Below are positions 53,155-62,482 of a stretch of 64,000 bases of DNA, in pieces. The stretch spans positions 2,229,977-2,293,976 of the forward strand of contig NZ_AP018248.1 of NCBI RefSeq assembly GCF_002368295.1, given 5' to 3'. Origin of the DNA: Tolypothrix tenuis PCC 7101. GTDB taxonomy: Bacteria > Cyanobacteriota > Cyanobacteriia > Cyanobacteriales > Nostocaceae. Numbering within the stretch: position 1 is the first letter of the stretch; each line of letters opens with the position of its first letter. The position numbers and the translations under genes are program-made. The notes below the pieces were generated by a model, which ran no database searches, had not been told where the DNA came from, and worked only from the letters and a program-made list of their open reading frames with translations.

Positions 53155-53673
53155 TTATCCTTGAGCAGCTTTAATGGACTTATCTACCAAAGCTTTGACC
53201 TTGTCAACATCTTGCCAACCGAGAATTTCAGTTACTTTCTTTTCCAGATTTTTATAACTGCGGAAAAATTCAGCGATTTCATCCAAGCGGTGTGATGGTA
53301 CATCCTTTAAAGATTGTACTTGAGCGTAGCGCGGATCTTTGTCAGGAACGCAAAGAATTTTCTCGTCGCGATCGCCACCATCAATCATTTCTAAGAAGCC
53401 AATAGGTCGTGCCGCAATTATACAGCCAGGAAAGGTAGGTTCATCAATGATCACCATACCATCTAGGGGATCGCCGTCATCAGCTAAAGTGTTGGGGACA
53501 AAGCCGTAGTCATAAGGATATTTGACTGACGAATAAAGTACCCGGTCTAAGGCAAAAGCTTGTAAGTCTTTGTCGAATTCGTATTTATTTTTACTCCCGC
53601 CTGCAATTTCAATCAGAACGTTGATGAGACCCGGTTTTGGTTGGGGTGGTATACGGGATAAATCCACAAACAA
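53155..53673 (-). CDS. ppa: Inorganic pyrophosphatase
   Basis: A 172-residue soluble family I enzyme. Signature D-x-D-P-x-D is seen in DDGDPLDGMVI; other active-site segments are KNKYEFDK (about 35), KYPYDYGFVPNT and DGGDRDEKILCVP. It drives biosynthetic reactions by hydrolysing pyrophosphate. Normal length. On the same strand as panD but with a 248-bp repeat-containing spacer. Confidence 0.97.
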   Translation of the reverse strand: MFVDLSRIPPQPKPGLINVLIEIAGGSKNKYEFDKDLQAFALDRVLYSSVKYPYDYGFVPNTLADDGDPLDGMVIIDEPTFPGCIIAARPIGFLEMIDGGDRDEKILCVPDKDPRYAQVQSLKDVPSHRLDEIAEFFRSYKNLEKKVTEILGWQDVDKVKALVDKSIKAAQG

Positions 53674-54036
53674 GCTCCTCTTATAAAACAGTACATCGGG
53701 GATATAAGCAATATTGCCTCCCCGTGTAGAATTTTAGGGCCAAGATGGACTTCAATACTACTTTAATTCAGGGGAAAAGGAGAAAGGGGAAAGGTTAAGG
53801 GTTATGGCTTTTCCTTTTACCGAAAAATATTCTAGTGACAAAAAGTGCGGCGATTCCTAAAGAATCGCCGCATATTGGCGCTGTATCATCAGCGCGTGGA
53901 TTATTCAGTTGTTATAGCGGACAGATGGTTAATGCTTCATCTCTCATCTGTTTACAGAGAGTAGAAACAATGGTTGTTGCTGAGTTATCTGTTCCCACTT
54001 TGGGTTTATTGAGTTGTGAATTGCCAGTCTGATCGT
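53674..54036. other. Gene-free stretch with two strong adjacent hairpins (53846-53895)
   Basis: Hairpin 1: TGCGGCGATTC (53846-53856), loop ctaaa, GAATCGCCGCA (53862-53872), 11 bp perfect. Hairpin 2: GCGCTG (53878-53883), loop, CAGCGC (53890-53895). A 65-residue open frame crosses both, but codon structure and lack of recognisable protein favour a non-coding element such as a small RNA; strand not known. Confidence 0.5.
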
Positions 54037-54222
54037 TTAATCCCCGCTTCTGGGTAGATTATAAGTCAGAGGTTGTTGCGTGTTGTGTACATTTGTCGAA
54101 GAATAATGAGCAATGACAAATACAGGTAATGTCAGAGTCAGTAGAGCGATCGCGGTTCCCACAATGTCTGCCAACCTATGGGAATATGTATCGGTATTGG
54201 CAGACTGACTATTTGAATTCAT
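54037..54222 (-). CDS. Small single-helix membrane protein (61 aa), unknown
   Basis: Polar N-terminus (MNSNSQSANTDTYSHRLADI), one helix (VGTAIALLTLTLPVFVIAHY) and a polar tail. A hairpin CTCTC-TTCG-GAGAG lies upstream in its leader (54264-54277 region). I recall similar short proteins as hypothetical in Nostocales. No clear ribosome-binding site, so the call is moderate. Confidence 0.5.
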   Translation of the reverse strand: MNSNSQSANTDTYSHRLADIVGTAIALLTLTLPVFVIAHYSSTNVHNTQQPLTYNLPRSGD

Positions 54223-55092
54223 ACAAAAAATTTGAATTTCACCACTTCACTTTGAGCTTTACTCTCCGAAGAGAGCCTTGATCCTATTTTAACTACTTTT
54301 AGATGTAACCAGCGGATACATTTATAATCTTATCCAGTTTTACAAGTGTCATAATATTCCTACGCTACAAAAGTCTTTTGATACAAAGTTCTAGATAAAC
54401 ATTTTGGGCTTTGATGTGGTAGCTAAGATTAAATATCACTGGCTCTTCTTGTATCATTTTTGCTGCTTTTGATTTAGGATTTAGAGAATCATAAATTACA
54501 TTTTTGCAGTTGAGTGCAGATGCAATTTTTCATCAATCTTGGGCTTGATTGCATTAGTATAACATCTGAAAAAGCTTTGTCTAAGGTAGTTTTAGGGATA
54601 TGTGGTTAATTTGTGTTACTTAAAAACTTCACCGAAAAATCACTGATTATCTATTAATCATAGTGATATTCCACAGTGGTAATACTGAAACGAAATCATG
54701 TTTTTAGATTAACCAATATTGTTGCTTTTTGTAACCAGAAATCGACACTGAATAAATACAGCTATATCTACCTGGTTCAGCATTATTAAATTAGTTAGGA
54801 TGCTAAGAATATTCCCAAGACATGAGTAAATATTACTAGTAATACTTTCTTATTTTGTCAATCTATATTTAGGTAGATTTGAAGATATTTAGATACTATA
54901 TATCTACATAAATTTAGCAAATTTTTCAGCACTATATCTCGCAATAATGCAGTGTTTAATCGTAATTTTATCACAAATTGAGTATGAGGAAACCGCCGCT
55001 AATCTAGGGCGGTTTGGTTAAGCAATCGGAGGGTATTTATAGCTTAAATTGCTAATTTTCAAATTGTTGTAGCCAAGTTTGCACTTGCACAA
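54223..55092. other. 870-bp A/T-rich stretch with no recognised gene
   Basis: Long A/T-rich intergenic DNA. An inverted pair AAACCGCC/GGCGGTTT at about 54989-55016 has no T-run and may or may not end transcription from the DUF362 gene. Nothing else stands out. Confidence 0.5.
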
Positions 55093-56064
55093 CTAACGTC
55101 TACCATAGGCAGTCATTGGTTCTTTAATAAAACGAATGTAAAGGTGTTTAAATGTGGATTTAATCACCCGTGGCATCGCAAAATCGATGGGGACTAGCTT
55201 ATCTGGTAGTCGCCAATCTTCTATTTTGAGTAAATCAGGTTCTAACTGCGGAAAATCAATCTCAGCCAATTGTGGGCATAGTCCTAATCTTTGAGAAGCT
55301 GCGACTGTGGGTACTTGCTGCGGTGGGACATTGAGAATTTCTACCATTGCCCGATCCAGGGCAAACACATTTGATGTTGCTGCCAAAATACCTAATGCAC
55401 GCGGTTCTCCATTACTAGGGCCATTGCCATCATGACCGATGATCCCATCTAAAATGGTTAAGCTGGGGTTAATAGCCTTTGCAGTTTCTACTAACATCTC
55501 CGCAAAGCGGTTTGCATCTTTACCGGCTTCCATGTGCCACCAAGCTTTCATTTTGCCGGGAACGCAACCAAAGAGGTTTTTTACGCCTAAAGTTAATGTT
55601 AGTTGAGCATGGGATTTAACTTTGGGTAAGTTAATCACCACATCCGCCGCCATTGCTTCTTTTGATAGCAACAGATGATTAAAATTTTCGCTGACGGTTT
55701 CGTAACGCTGACCGTGAAAATCGATAATTGGTAGGTGAAGTTCCTCGAAAATTGGTGCATAGCCATTGGCTATAGCCACACCCTTGGCACTACCAAAAGC
55801 GGGACTATCCCCTAAAAAAGGCTTACCGCCAACTTCCATTACCATCTGGGCAACTGTGTAAACCAATTCGGGGCGAGTAGTACACTCTTTACCAGGACGC
55901 GCACCTGTGAGTAAATTAGGTTTGAGCAAAACGCGATCGCCTGGCTTAACAAAAGCTGCTATCCCCCCAAAAGGTTCCAGCAGCGTTTCTAGGGACTCGC
56001 GTAAAGTCTCTCGTTCGTAAGAATTAGCACGGATTAAGCTGACAGATGGTTTTTGTGTCTGCAT
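55093..56064 (-). CDS. DUF362-family protein
   Basis: A 323-residue protein with the DUF362 fold: GDRVLLKPNLLTGARPGKEC (about 42-61), then GGKPFLGDSPAFGSAKGVA, ADVVINLPKVKSHAQLTLTL and GVKNLFGCVPGKMKAW. The iron-sulfur ferredoxin segment found in some relatives is absent. DUF362 members act in redox or unknown roles; the family is widespread but poorly defined. It is encoded 71 bp after the aspartase gene on the same strand and may be co-transcribed. Confidence 0.88.
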   Translation of the reverse strand: MQTQKPSVSLIRANSYERETLRESLETLLEPFGGIAAFVKPGDRVLLKPNLLTGARPGKECTTRPELVYTVAQMVMEVGGKPFLGDSPAFGSAKGVAIANGYAPIFEELHLPIIDFHGQRYETVSENFNHLLLSKEAMAADVVINLPKVKSHAQLTLTLGVKNLFGCVPGKMKAWWHMEAGKDANRFAEMLVETAKAINPSLTILDGIIGHDGNGPSNGEPRALGILAATSNVFALDRAMVEILNVPPQQVPTVAASQRLGLCPQLAEIDFPQLEPDLLKIEDWRLPDKLVPIDFAMPRVIKSTFKHLYIRFIKEPMTAYGRR

Positions 56065-56135
56065 GGATTATTTAGACAAGTAGTAAAGATAAAGAAAAAA
56101 GAATTTCTTCTTTCATATATCTTCCTACTATCTTT

Positions 56136-57572
56136 TTAATCCAGGTTGTCTGATTCTGGAGTGAGGGGTATGATACCGCTCATCTGTTCGAGATTTAACA
56201 CAGTGGCTAATTCCGCTTCACTCATCAGTCCTTTCTCCAAAACAATCTGCCGTAAAGATTTGCCAGTTTCTAAGGATTCTTTTGCCACAGCCGCTGCATT
56301 TAGATAGCCAATGTGGGTATTTAAGGCGGTAACTAAAGCCAAACTACCTTCCGCGTATGCCAAACAACGTTCTTGGTTAGCAGTAATCCCTTTGATGCAG
56401 CGTTCCGTGAGGGCAGCGATGGTATTGCCCAAAATTTCAATACTATGAATCAAATCATAGGCAATTAGCGGCATCATCACATTTAATTCTAATTGTCCCG
56501 CTTGGGCTGCCAGGGCGATCGCATTGTCGTAACCCATGACTTGAAAACATACCATTGATGTCATCTCTGCCATCACCGGATTGTATTTGCCTGGCATAAT
56601 TGAAGAACCAGGTTGCACGGGGGGTAATTGAATTTCCTTGAATCCAGTTTTTGGCCCCGAATCCATCAACCGTAAATCATGGGAGATTTTGACTAAATCC
56701 TGAGCTAAATTACGTACAGCACCAGAAACATTTACAAATGGTGCCATACTCTGCATTGCAGCCATGAGATGGGGTGCAGGTTGCAAAGGCGAGTTGAGTA
56801 ATTCTGCTAATACTTCCACCACCCGCGCCCGATAACGTGGATGAGTATTCATACCTGTACCAGCCGCACTTCCACCTAAACCCAACACCATTAAATCGCT
56901 AGAGGCAGTGTAAATCCGGTTTTGATGTTCTGCAAGTATATACGCCCAAGCGCGAAAGTTCTCGCCTAAGCGCACAGGAACAGCATCTTGCAAATGAGTT
57001 CTACCAGATTTGACAATATCCTGAAATTCTGCGGCTTTGGCTTCCAAGGCTGCGATCGCATTATCTAATGCTGGGTGTAATGTATGAGTCAGCGCCAATA
57101 AGCCACCAATACGAATTGCTGTAGGGATGACATCATTGGTAGACTGCCCATAATTCACATGATCGTTAGGACTGACACGCTTGTAGTTACCCTTTTCATC
57201 CCCCAAAATTTCTAAAGCACGATTCGCCAGCACTTCGTTGACATTCATGTGGTGCGAAGTTCCTGCACCAGCTTGATAAACATCAACCACAAATTGATCG
57301 CGTAGCTTCCCTGCAAGTATCTCATCAGTTGCTTGTACAATCGCCTGACTGATTTCTTGGGGAATGCATCCCAATTCACCATTAACAATTGCCGTAGCTT
57401 TTTTAATTAATAAACCAGCATCTACGTAAGTAGGTAGCGGCTTCAGCCCGCTAATTGGGAAGTTTTCTATTGCCCGCAGCGTTTGGATACCGTAATAAAC
57501 ATTACTAGCAATTTGGCGATCGCCCATCGAATCCCGTTCGATGCGAAATTGGGAGTCTGCTTGTTGAGTCAT
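56136..57572 (-). CDS. aspA: Aspartate ammonia-lyase
   Basis: A 478-residue enzyme that converts aspartate to fumarate and ammonia. Start chosen at 57572 (MTQQADSQFRIERDSMGD); 13 more residues are not supported. Superfamily signature GSSIMPGKYNPVMAEMT carries the catalytic Ser; VYYGIQTLRAIENFPISG and PNDHVNYGQSTNDVIPTA favour aspartase over fumarase. Normal length. It may share a transcript with the DUF362 gene; nitrogen or aspartate catabolism would fit heterocystous metabolism (inference). Confidence 0.9.
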   Translation of the reverse strand: MTQQADSQFRIERDSMGDRQIASNVYYGIQTLRAIENFPISGLKPLPTYVDAGLLIKKATAIVNGELGCIPQEISQAIVQATDEILAGKLRDQFVVDVYQAGAGTSHHMNVNEVLANRALEILGDEKGNYKRVSPNDHVNYGQSTNDVIPTAIRIGGLLALTHTLHPALDNAIAALEAKAAEFQDIVKSGRTHLQDAVPVRLGENFRAWAYILAEHQNRIYTASSDLMVLGLGGSAAGTGMNTHPRYRARVVEVLAELLNSPLQPAPHLMAAMQSMAPFVNVSGAVRNLAQDLVKISHDLRLMDSGPKTGFKEIQLPPVQPGSSIMPGKYNPVMAEMTSMVCFQVMGYDNAIALAAQAGQLELNVMMPLIAYDLIHSIEILGNTIAALTERCIKGITANQERCLAYAEGSLALVTALNTHIGYLNAAAVAKESLETGKSLRQIVLEKGLMSEAELATVLNLEQMSGIIPLTPESDNLD

Positions 57573-57611
57573 GGTAAGTATGATTTTAGAGAATCTCAGA
57601 ACACAGATCAT

Positions 57612-57690
57612 CCCACGGTTAGGCAGAGATTTGGTGTTTGGTAATGGGTAATTGGTAATGGGTAATTGGTAATGGATAATGGGTAATTGC
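57612..57690. repeat. Heptanucleotide tandem repeats upstream of aspA
   Basis: Units of ggtaatg/ggtaatt between aspA (minus) and the Uma2 gene (plus). Confidence 0.75.
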
Positions 57691-57839
57691 TATTCTCCTC
57701 CTTGTCCCCTTGTCCCTCCAACTCACAAGTCCTAATTTCCAATTACAATTAAGCCGCTGATGGCATTGATATCAAGCGATCGCTCTCCTTCAGCAAAGGT
57801 TAAAATAAACCCATAAACTACCAATACCTCAGCGAAATC

Positions 57840-58562
57840 ATGTCCCTGGCTAGAGAATTAGAGACTACACCAGCAGCTATTGAGGACATCACAGAAAATG
57901 TTATCTTTCCTCCAGGTGATTTATACTCTGATGAACCTCCCTTGGAAACCGAACTACATTTAGAGCAAATCATGCTCTTACTTAAATGTTTAAAATGGTT
58001 GTGGCGCGATCGCAATGATTTTTATGCTGCTGGCAACCTGACAATTTACTATAGTTACAATCAGCGCAAAGATGAAAAATTCCGAGGGCCAGATTTTTTT
58101 GTGGTTCTCGATACAGAACGCAAAACTCGTAAAAGTTGGGTGGTTTGGGAAGAAGATGGTAAATACCCGAATTTAATTTTAGAAATTCTTTCGGACTCAA
58201 CAGCGAAGACAGACAGAGGATTAAAGAAAAAACTTTACCAAGATACTTTTCGGACTCCGGATTATTTTTGGTTTGATCCCTACACCTTAGAATTCGCAGG
58301 ATTTCATTTACTTGATGGTAAATATCAACCTCTAGAACCTAACAATCAAGGACATTTGTGGAGTCAACAGTTAGGCTTATATTTGGGTATTTATCAAGGT
58401 TTGGTAAGATTTTTTACCCCTGAAGGTGATTTAGTTCCGACACCAGAAGAAATCGCAGAGTTAGTAGAATCAGAACGTCAGCAAAAAGAAATTGCTCAAC
58501 AAAAAGCAGAAAGATTAGCTGCTAAGTTGCGAGAGTTGAATATTGATCCAGATACAATTTAG
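57840..58562 (+). CDS. Uma2-family (DUF820) endonuclease-like protein
   Basis: A 240-residue protein with a PD-(D/E)XK-type Uma2 core: KFRGPDFFVVLD (Asp), PNLILEILSDST (Glu and Ser/Thr), YFWFDPYTLEFAGFHL. A C-terminal coiled coil rich in Glu/Gln/Lys (ESERQQKEIAQQKAERLAAK) is usual in cyanobacterial members. These genes occur in dozens of copies per Nostocales genome and have no agreed biological role. No partner or toxin-antitoxin neighbour is seen. Confidence 0.88.
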   Translation: MSLARELETTPAAIEDITENVIFPPGDLYSDEPPLETELHLEQIMLLLKCLKWLWRDRNDFYAAGNLTIYYSYNQRKDEKFRGPDFFVVLDTERKTRKSWVVWEEDGKYPNLILEILSDSTAKTDRGLKKKLYQDTFRTPDYFWFDPYTLEFAGFHLLDGKYQPLEPNNQGHLWSQQLGLYLGIYQGLVRFFTPEGDLVPTPEEIAELVESERQQKEIAQQKAERLAAKLRELNIDPDTI

Positions 58563-58666
58563 AACTGTAAATGTCAGAATACCACTAAAATTATTAGGAT
58601 TCAAATTTTAAGTTCAAGTGACCAATGACCAATGACCAATAACAAATGACAAATAACAAATAACAC

Positions 58667-58706
58667 CCTTTACCAGCTATCTTTAATTGCAACGCTCTAC
58701 TTAATT
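58667..58706. repeat. 40-bp dispersed repeat, copy B
   Basis: Matches 2979-3018 at 37 of 40 positions. It ends 11 bp before the pgsA start codon. Confidence 0.6.
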
Positions 58707-58717
58707 TAGAATTGCTA

Positions 58718-59224
58718 ATGACCATACCCAACTGGATTACTTTTTCGCGCTTATTAGGAATACCATTTCTTCTTTACGGCTTATACAATCCTACAACCGA
58801 AGCTAAATGGATATGTTTAGCAATCTTTTTAGTAGCTGCATTAACCGATTGGTTAGACGGCTATTTAGCACGGAAACTCAACCAAATTAGCGATTTAGGC
58901 AAATTTCTTGACCCTTTAGTTGATAAATTCTTAGTACTTGCGCCGTTGATGGTATTGATTGAATTAGGCAAAGTCCCCGCGTGGGGAGTATTTCTCATCT
59001 TAGCGCGAGAACTAGCGATCGCAGGTTGGCGAGTCAATCAAACTCAAATTACTGGGGCGAATATTTGGGGTAAACTTAAAACTGTCAGTCAAATCATTGC
59101 GATCGCACTTTTAATTGCACCGTTATCAGCAGATTGGCAAATTCCAGCAATAACTGCATTTTGGGTTTCCGTCATCCTAACATTAATCTCTGGGGCAATT
59201 TATCTGCTACCCTCATCTGATTAA
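58718..59224 (+). CDS. pgsA: CDP-diacylglycerol-glycerol-3-phosphate 3-phosphatidyltransferase
   Basis: A 168-residue membrane enzyme from ATG 58718 (TTG 58712 is less likely) that makes phosphatidylglycerolphosphate, the first step to phosphatidylglycerol, a lipid needed by photosystems. The CDP-alcohol phosphotransferase motif is complete: DWLDGYLAR, then GKFLDPLVDK. Four to five helices (LLGIPFLLYGLY, LAIFLVAAL, FLVLAPLMVLIEL, IIAIALLIAPL). The normal family length is about 180. Confidence 0.95.
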   Translation: MTIPNWITFSRLLGIPFLLYGLYNPTTEAKWICLAIFLVAALTDWLDGYLARKLNQISDLGKFLDPLVDKFLVLAPLMVLIELGKVPAWGVFLILARELAIAGWRVNQTQITGANIWGKLKTVSQIIAIALLIAPLSADWQIPAITAFWVSVILTLISGAIYLLPSSD

Positions 59225-59278
59225 ACTACTGGTACTCAAAGTTTCTATCAGCCTTCTTCTACATTTATTGATGCAACT

Positions 59279-60358
59279 CTATTGCGGTAGCCGATAAGCA
59301 ATTTCAGCAATTTTAGATCTGACAGGTCTTTCCTTGTTAATTAATACTAGCTTCTGCCTATTTCCAGTTACCGATGGCAGATTTTCTTGTTGCATTTCCC
59401 AAGCCAAAGTCGTATAGACAATGGTATCCAAGTCATTATACTGGGGTTGCCAACCCAATACCTGACTGATTTTCTCGGCACAAGCTGTCACACAAGCTGG
59501 ATCTCCAGGACGGCGTTCAGCTTCAATTACAGGGAAATCTACACCAGAAATAGCCTTTACTCTTTCAATTACTTGGCGCACACTGTAGCCTTTGCCATAG
59601 CCACAATTGAGAGTTTGGCTTTCTCCACCCGCCTCTAAATAGCGTAAAGCATCGACATGGGCAGAGGCTAAGTCTTCAACGTGAATATAATCACGAATTC
59701 CTGTCCCATCAGGAGTGGGAAAATCTGTGCCAAAAATTTTGACTTCTGACTGACGTTTAAGTGCTGCATTACAAGCGGCTGCAATTAAGTGTGTTACATT
59801 GCGTAAACTTTGCCCCAGTCGCCCACCCGGATCTGCACCGCCCACATTAAAGTAGCGTAGAGTTACATACCGCATTCGAGACGCTAAACTGTGGTCTTGA
59901 ATCAGCCACTCACTCATCAGCTTTGAGCGTCCATAGGGGTTAATCGGTAAAGTAGGTGTAGATTCAGTAACTGGGTTTTCTTCTGGTTCGCCGTAAACTG
60001 CGGCTGTACTAGAAAAAATAAATTGGTTAACGTCTAGAACATGACAGCACCGCAGCAAATTGAGAGTATTGCGTGTATTGTTACTGTAGTAGTCAAGGGG
60101 ATGAGCAACTGATTCTGGTACAATTAAACTGGCAGCAAAGTGTAACACGGCGCTGAATCGGTGTTTGGCAAAAACTTGGTAAAGACGGTCTGTATCTGCT
60201 AAATCACCAATAATTAATTCACCATGTAGTACCGCTTTCGGTGAACCTGTAGAACAATTATCGTAGACCACCACATCATAACCAGCTTCCCCTAATTGGC
60301 GCACGACATGGGAACCAATATAACCTGCACCGCCAGTTACTAATACTTTCGTTTTCAT
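59279..60358 (-). CDS. galE: UDP-glucose 4-epimerase
   Basis: A 359-residue NAD-dependent epimerase interconverting UDP-glucose and UDP-galactose for polysaccharide building. NAD site VTGGAGYIGSHVVRQL at the N-terminus, substrate-side FSSTAAVYGEP, catalytic YxxxK in NPYGRSKLMSEW, and TPDGTGIRDYIHVEDLASAH typical of GalE. The ATG overlaps the upstream sugar-transferase stop as ATGA (60355-60358), so the two are translationally coupled. Confidence 0.95.
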   Translation of the reverse strand: MKTKVLVTGGAGYIGSHVVRQLGEAGYDVVVYDNCSTGSPKAVLHGELIIGDLADTDRLYQVFAKHRFSAVLHFAASLIVPESVAHPLDYYSNNTRNTLNLLRCCHVLDVNQFIFSSTAAVYGEPEENPVTESTPTLPINPYGRSKLMSEWLIQDHSLASRMRYVTLRYFNVGGADPGGRLGQSLRNVTHLIAAACNAALKRQSEVKIFGTDFPTPDGTGIRDYIHVEDLASAHVDALRYLEAGGESQTLNCGYGKGYSVRQVIERVKAISGVDFPVIEAERRPGDPACVTACAEKISQVLGWQPQYNDLDTIVYTTLAWEMQQENLPSVTGNRQKLVLINKERPVRSKIAEIAYRLPQ

Positions 60359-61773
60359 CTACCTTTACCTAACAAAACGACCCTGACAGTTTTAAAGGCG
60401 ATCGCAATATCTAACCATAAAGAATAATTTTTAATGTAATAAAGGTCGTAAGCTAGCTTTTGGGCAGCATCCTCAACTGAAGCACCGTAAGGATAAAGTA
60501 CCTGTGCCCAGCCAGTAATCCCTGGTTTGACTAAATAACGTAGTTCATAATATGGAATAGCTTCTTTAAGTTTGATATCAAACTCCGGTCTTTCAGGACG
60601 AGGGCCAATTAGACTCATATCTCCCCTCAACACATTAAAAATTTGTGGTAGTTCGTCAATCCGTAAAACTCGCAGCCAATACCCTACCCTGGTAATTCGC
60701 GGATCACGTTGAGTTGCCCATTGTGCACCTCGCTTCTCAGCATCTTGATACATAGACCGAAATTTGTAAACCCTAAATGGTTTACTGTATAAACCTGTGC
60801 GTACTTGACTGTAAAAAACTGGGCCATGACTATCCAACTTAATAGCCAGCATTGCCAATAGCATCAGGGGAAATAAAAATATCAGTAATAGGCTTGCCAG
60901 TATCAGGTCTATAACCCGCTTTACTTTCAAACTTATACCACCAGGCACTAGGTTAAAGCCAGCGCTAAAAGCTAACCAGCTATCTTCTAGCACTGATGAG
61001 GGAAGTTTATACCATAGAGTTTCGCAAATATCTGGTAACCTGTATGTTGGGATACCTTGCAGCCTGAGTTGCATCAACTGCTGCACCTGAATATCAGAAA
61101 AATCCCTTGGGGTTGCAACTACTACCCCAGATAAAGGCTGCTGCATCCAAGCTGACAAGTTATTCAGTCCACCTCCGTAACTCAGATGCGATTCTGTTTT
61201 TGCTAATTCAGCAATATCTTGACTAGCTTCGGCAAGTACTACCAAACGCCCTAATGGGTTATGTTCGAGGAACATTTGGGCAAATTTCATCCCACTCTCG
61301 CCACCTCCCAGCATCAACCACTGACTTTGCTCGGCGTGCGATCGCAACCACTTCACTGCCCATAATCTTAAAATTACAGCCCAGATGGTAAATATTCCCA
61401 GGCTGACTAGCAAAATGCCTCTTCCCAGCAACGGATGCTGTCCCCAAGTTCCAGTTAGGTAAATTAGGGCAGAAGTAATGGCAGCAACTATAAAACTAGC
61501 TAGTAAGATCCGCGCTGGAGCCCGCAAACCTGCTATTTGTGTATCTGGATGATAAGTATCTGCAAGATAAAGCCCTGCCAGAACCAGCAGCATAAATCCG
61601 CAAACCACTCCATCAAATCCCGCAATTGGCTGACCTAGACGTAACCAAAAGGCAACCCCTAAACAGACAACTAGGCCAAAAATATCTCCTACCAAAAGTA
61701 ATACAGGCATTAAGCGTGGAATTGTAATTACTTGAACGCTTCCCCTGTAAGTGTGAAATGGTATATTGAACAT
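60355..61773 (-). CDS. Exopolysaccharide polyprenyl glycosylphosphotransferase (WcaJ-like)
   Basis: A 472-residue membrane enzyme that moves a sugar-1-phosphate from a UDP-sugar to the undecaprenyl carrier, starting repeat-unit synthesis. N-terminal four-helix region (about 15-135), a CoA-binding-like middle domain (about 150-260), then the helix RVIDLILASLLLIFLFPLML and the bacterial sugar transferase domain: SHGPVFYSQVRTGLYSKPFR, RIDELPQIFNVLRGDMSLIG, PRPERPEF. Overlaps galE by four bases; divergent from the Wzc-type gene across 709 bp. Confidence 0.93.
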   Translation of the reverse strand: MFNIPFHTYRGSVQVITIPRLMPVLLLVGDIFGLVVCLGVAFWLRLGQPIAGFDGVVCGFMLLVLAGLYLADTYHPDTQIAGLRAPARILLASFIVAAITSALIYLTGTWGQHPLLGRGILLVSLGIFTIWAVILRLWAVKWLRSHAEQSQWLMLGGGESGMKFAQMFLEHNPLGRLVVLAEASQDIAELAKTESHLSYGGGLNNLSAWMQQPLSGVVVATPRDFSDIQVQQLMQLRLQGIPTYRLPDICETLWYKLPSSVLEDSWLAFSAGFNLVPGGISLKVKRVIDLILASLLLIFLFPLMLLAMLAIKLDSHGPVFYSQVRTGLYSKPFRVYKFRSMYQDAEKRGAQWATQRDPRITRVGYWLRVLRIDELPQIFNVLRGDMSLIGPRPERPEFDIKLKEAIPYYELRYLVKPGITGWAQVLYPYGASVEDAAQKLAYDLYYIKNYSLWLDIAIAFKTVRVVLLGKGR

Positions 61774-62482
61774 AAATATTTTATACTACTCTTAATTCCG
61801 AAGTAAACGAGCTATAGGTAGTAGATTTTTGCTGCTTAAATATGCTTAACCCTGAGTATTCATTAATAGAAGTCTTGATTAGCAGTTGCCAATTTTCCTC
61901 TGCAAATTTGGCAAAGTTGATTAGCTCAGTTTCCGTTTAAGAGTATTTTAAGTGCTTCAGGGAGAATAACTAGTCCCTTTAATTACAAAGAAAAATTACA
62001 AATAATTTAACATACAACATAGTGATTTTTATAACAATTAATTTACATAACTTGTAATTTCTTAGTAGATGTTCTCGAGATATTTTTATTGCAAGGTATA
62101 TACTTGTTACACATAGCTTTTGATTCTATGTAACTGGTGCTTTACCGATTACTTATTAGTCAAACTTTTAGGTATAAATATTAAATCTCAATAAATAATA
62201 TTTATGCATTGACTAATCGTTATAAGATGTTCTTATAAATACTAGTGAATTTGTCAAACATAGTATTTATAGTGAATAAAGAACAGGAATTAGTATAGAA
62301 TAATCGGGACGTTTTGGGAATCAAGACATTTGAGAGAAACTTTCTGATCGGAATATTTTGCTAATACTTTTGATCCATAGCAAGACTAGCCATACTCCAT
62401 TAGTTTGGTTCGGTCACTAATTGCGTTGGTATAAATAATAGCGCCAACTCAATTTATCACTGGTTTTTCAGGAAATTGTTTT
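61774..62482. promoter_or_regulatory. 709-bp divergent promoter region of the polysaccharide locus
   Basis: A/T-rich, gene-free DNA that must hold the promoters of the sugar transferase/galE unit and of the Wzc-type gene. I saw no convincing -10/-35 pair, operator or structured leader. Confidence 0.45.

Noticed and set aside
53835..54032. 65-residue plus-strand open frame
   Set aside because: It spans two strong hairpins; a structured non-coding element is more likely.
54989..55016. Intrinsic terminator of the DUF362 gene
   Set aside because: The inverted repeat AAACCGCC/GGCGGTTT is good but neither strand has a following T-run.
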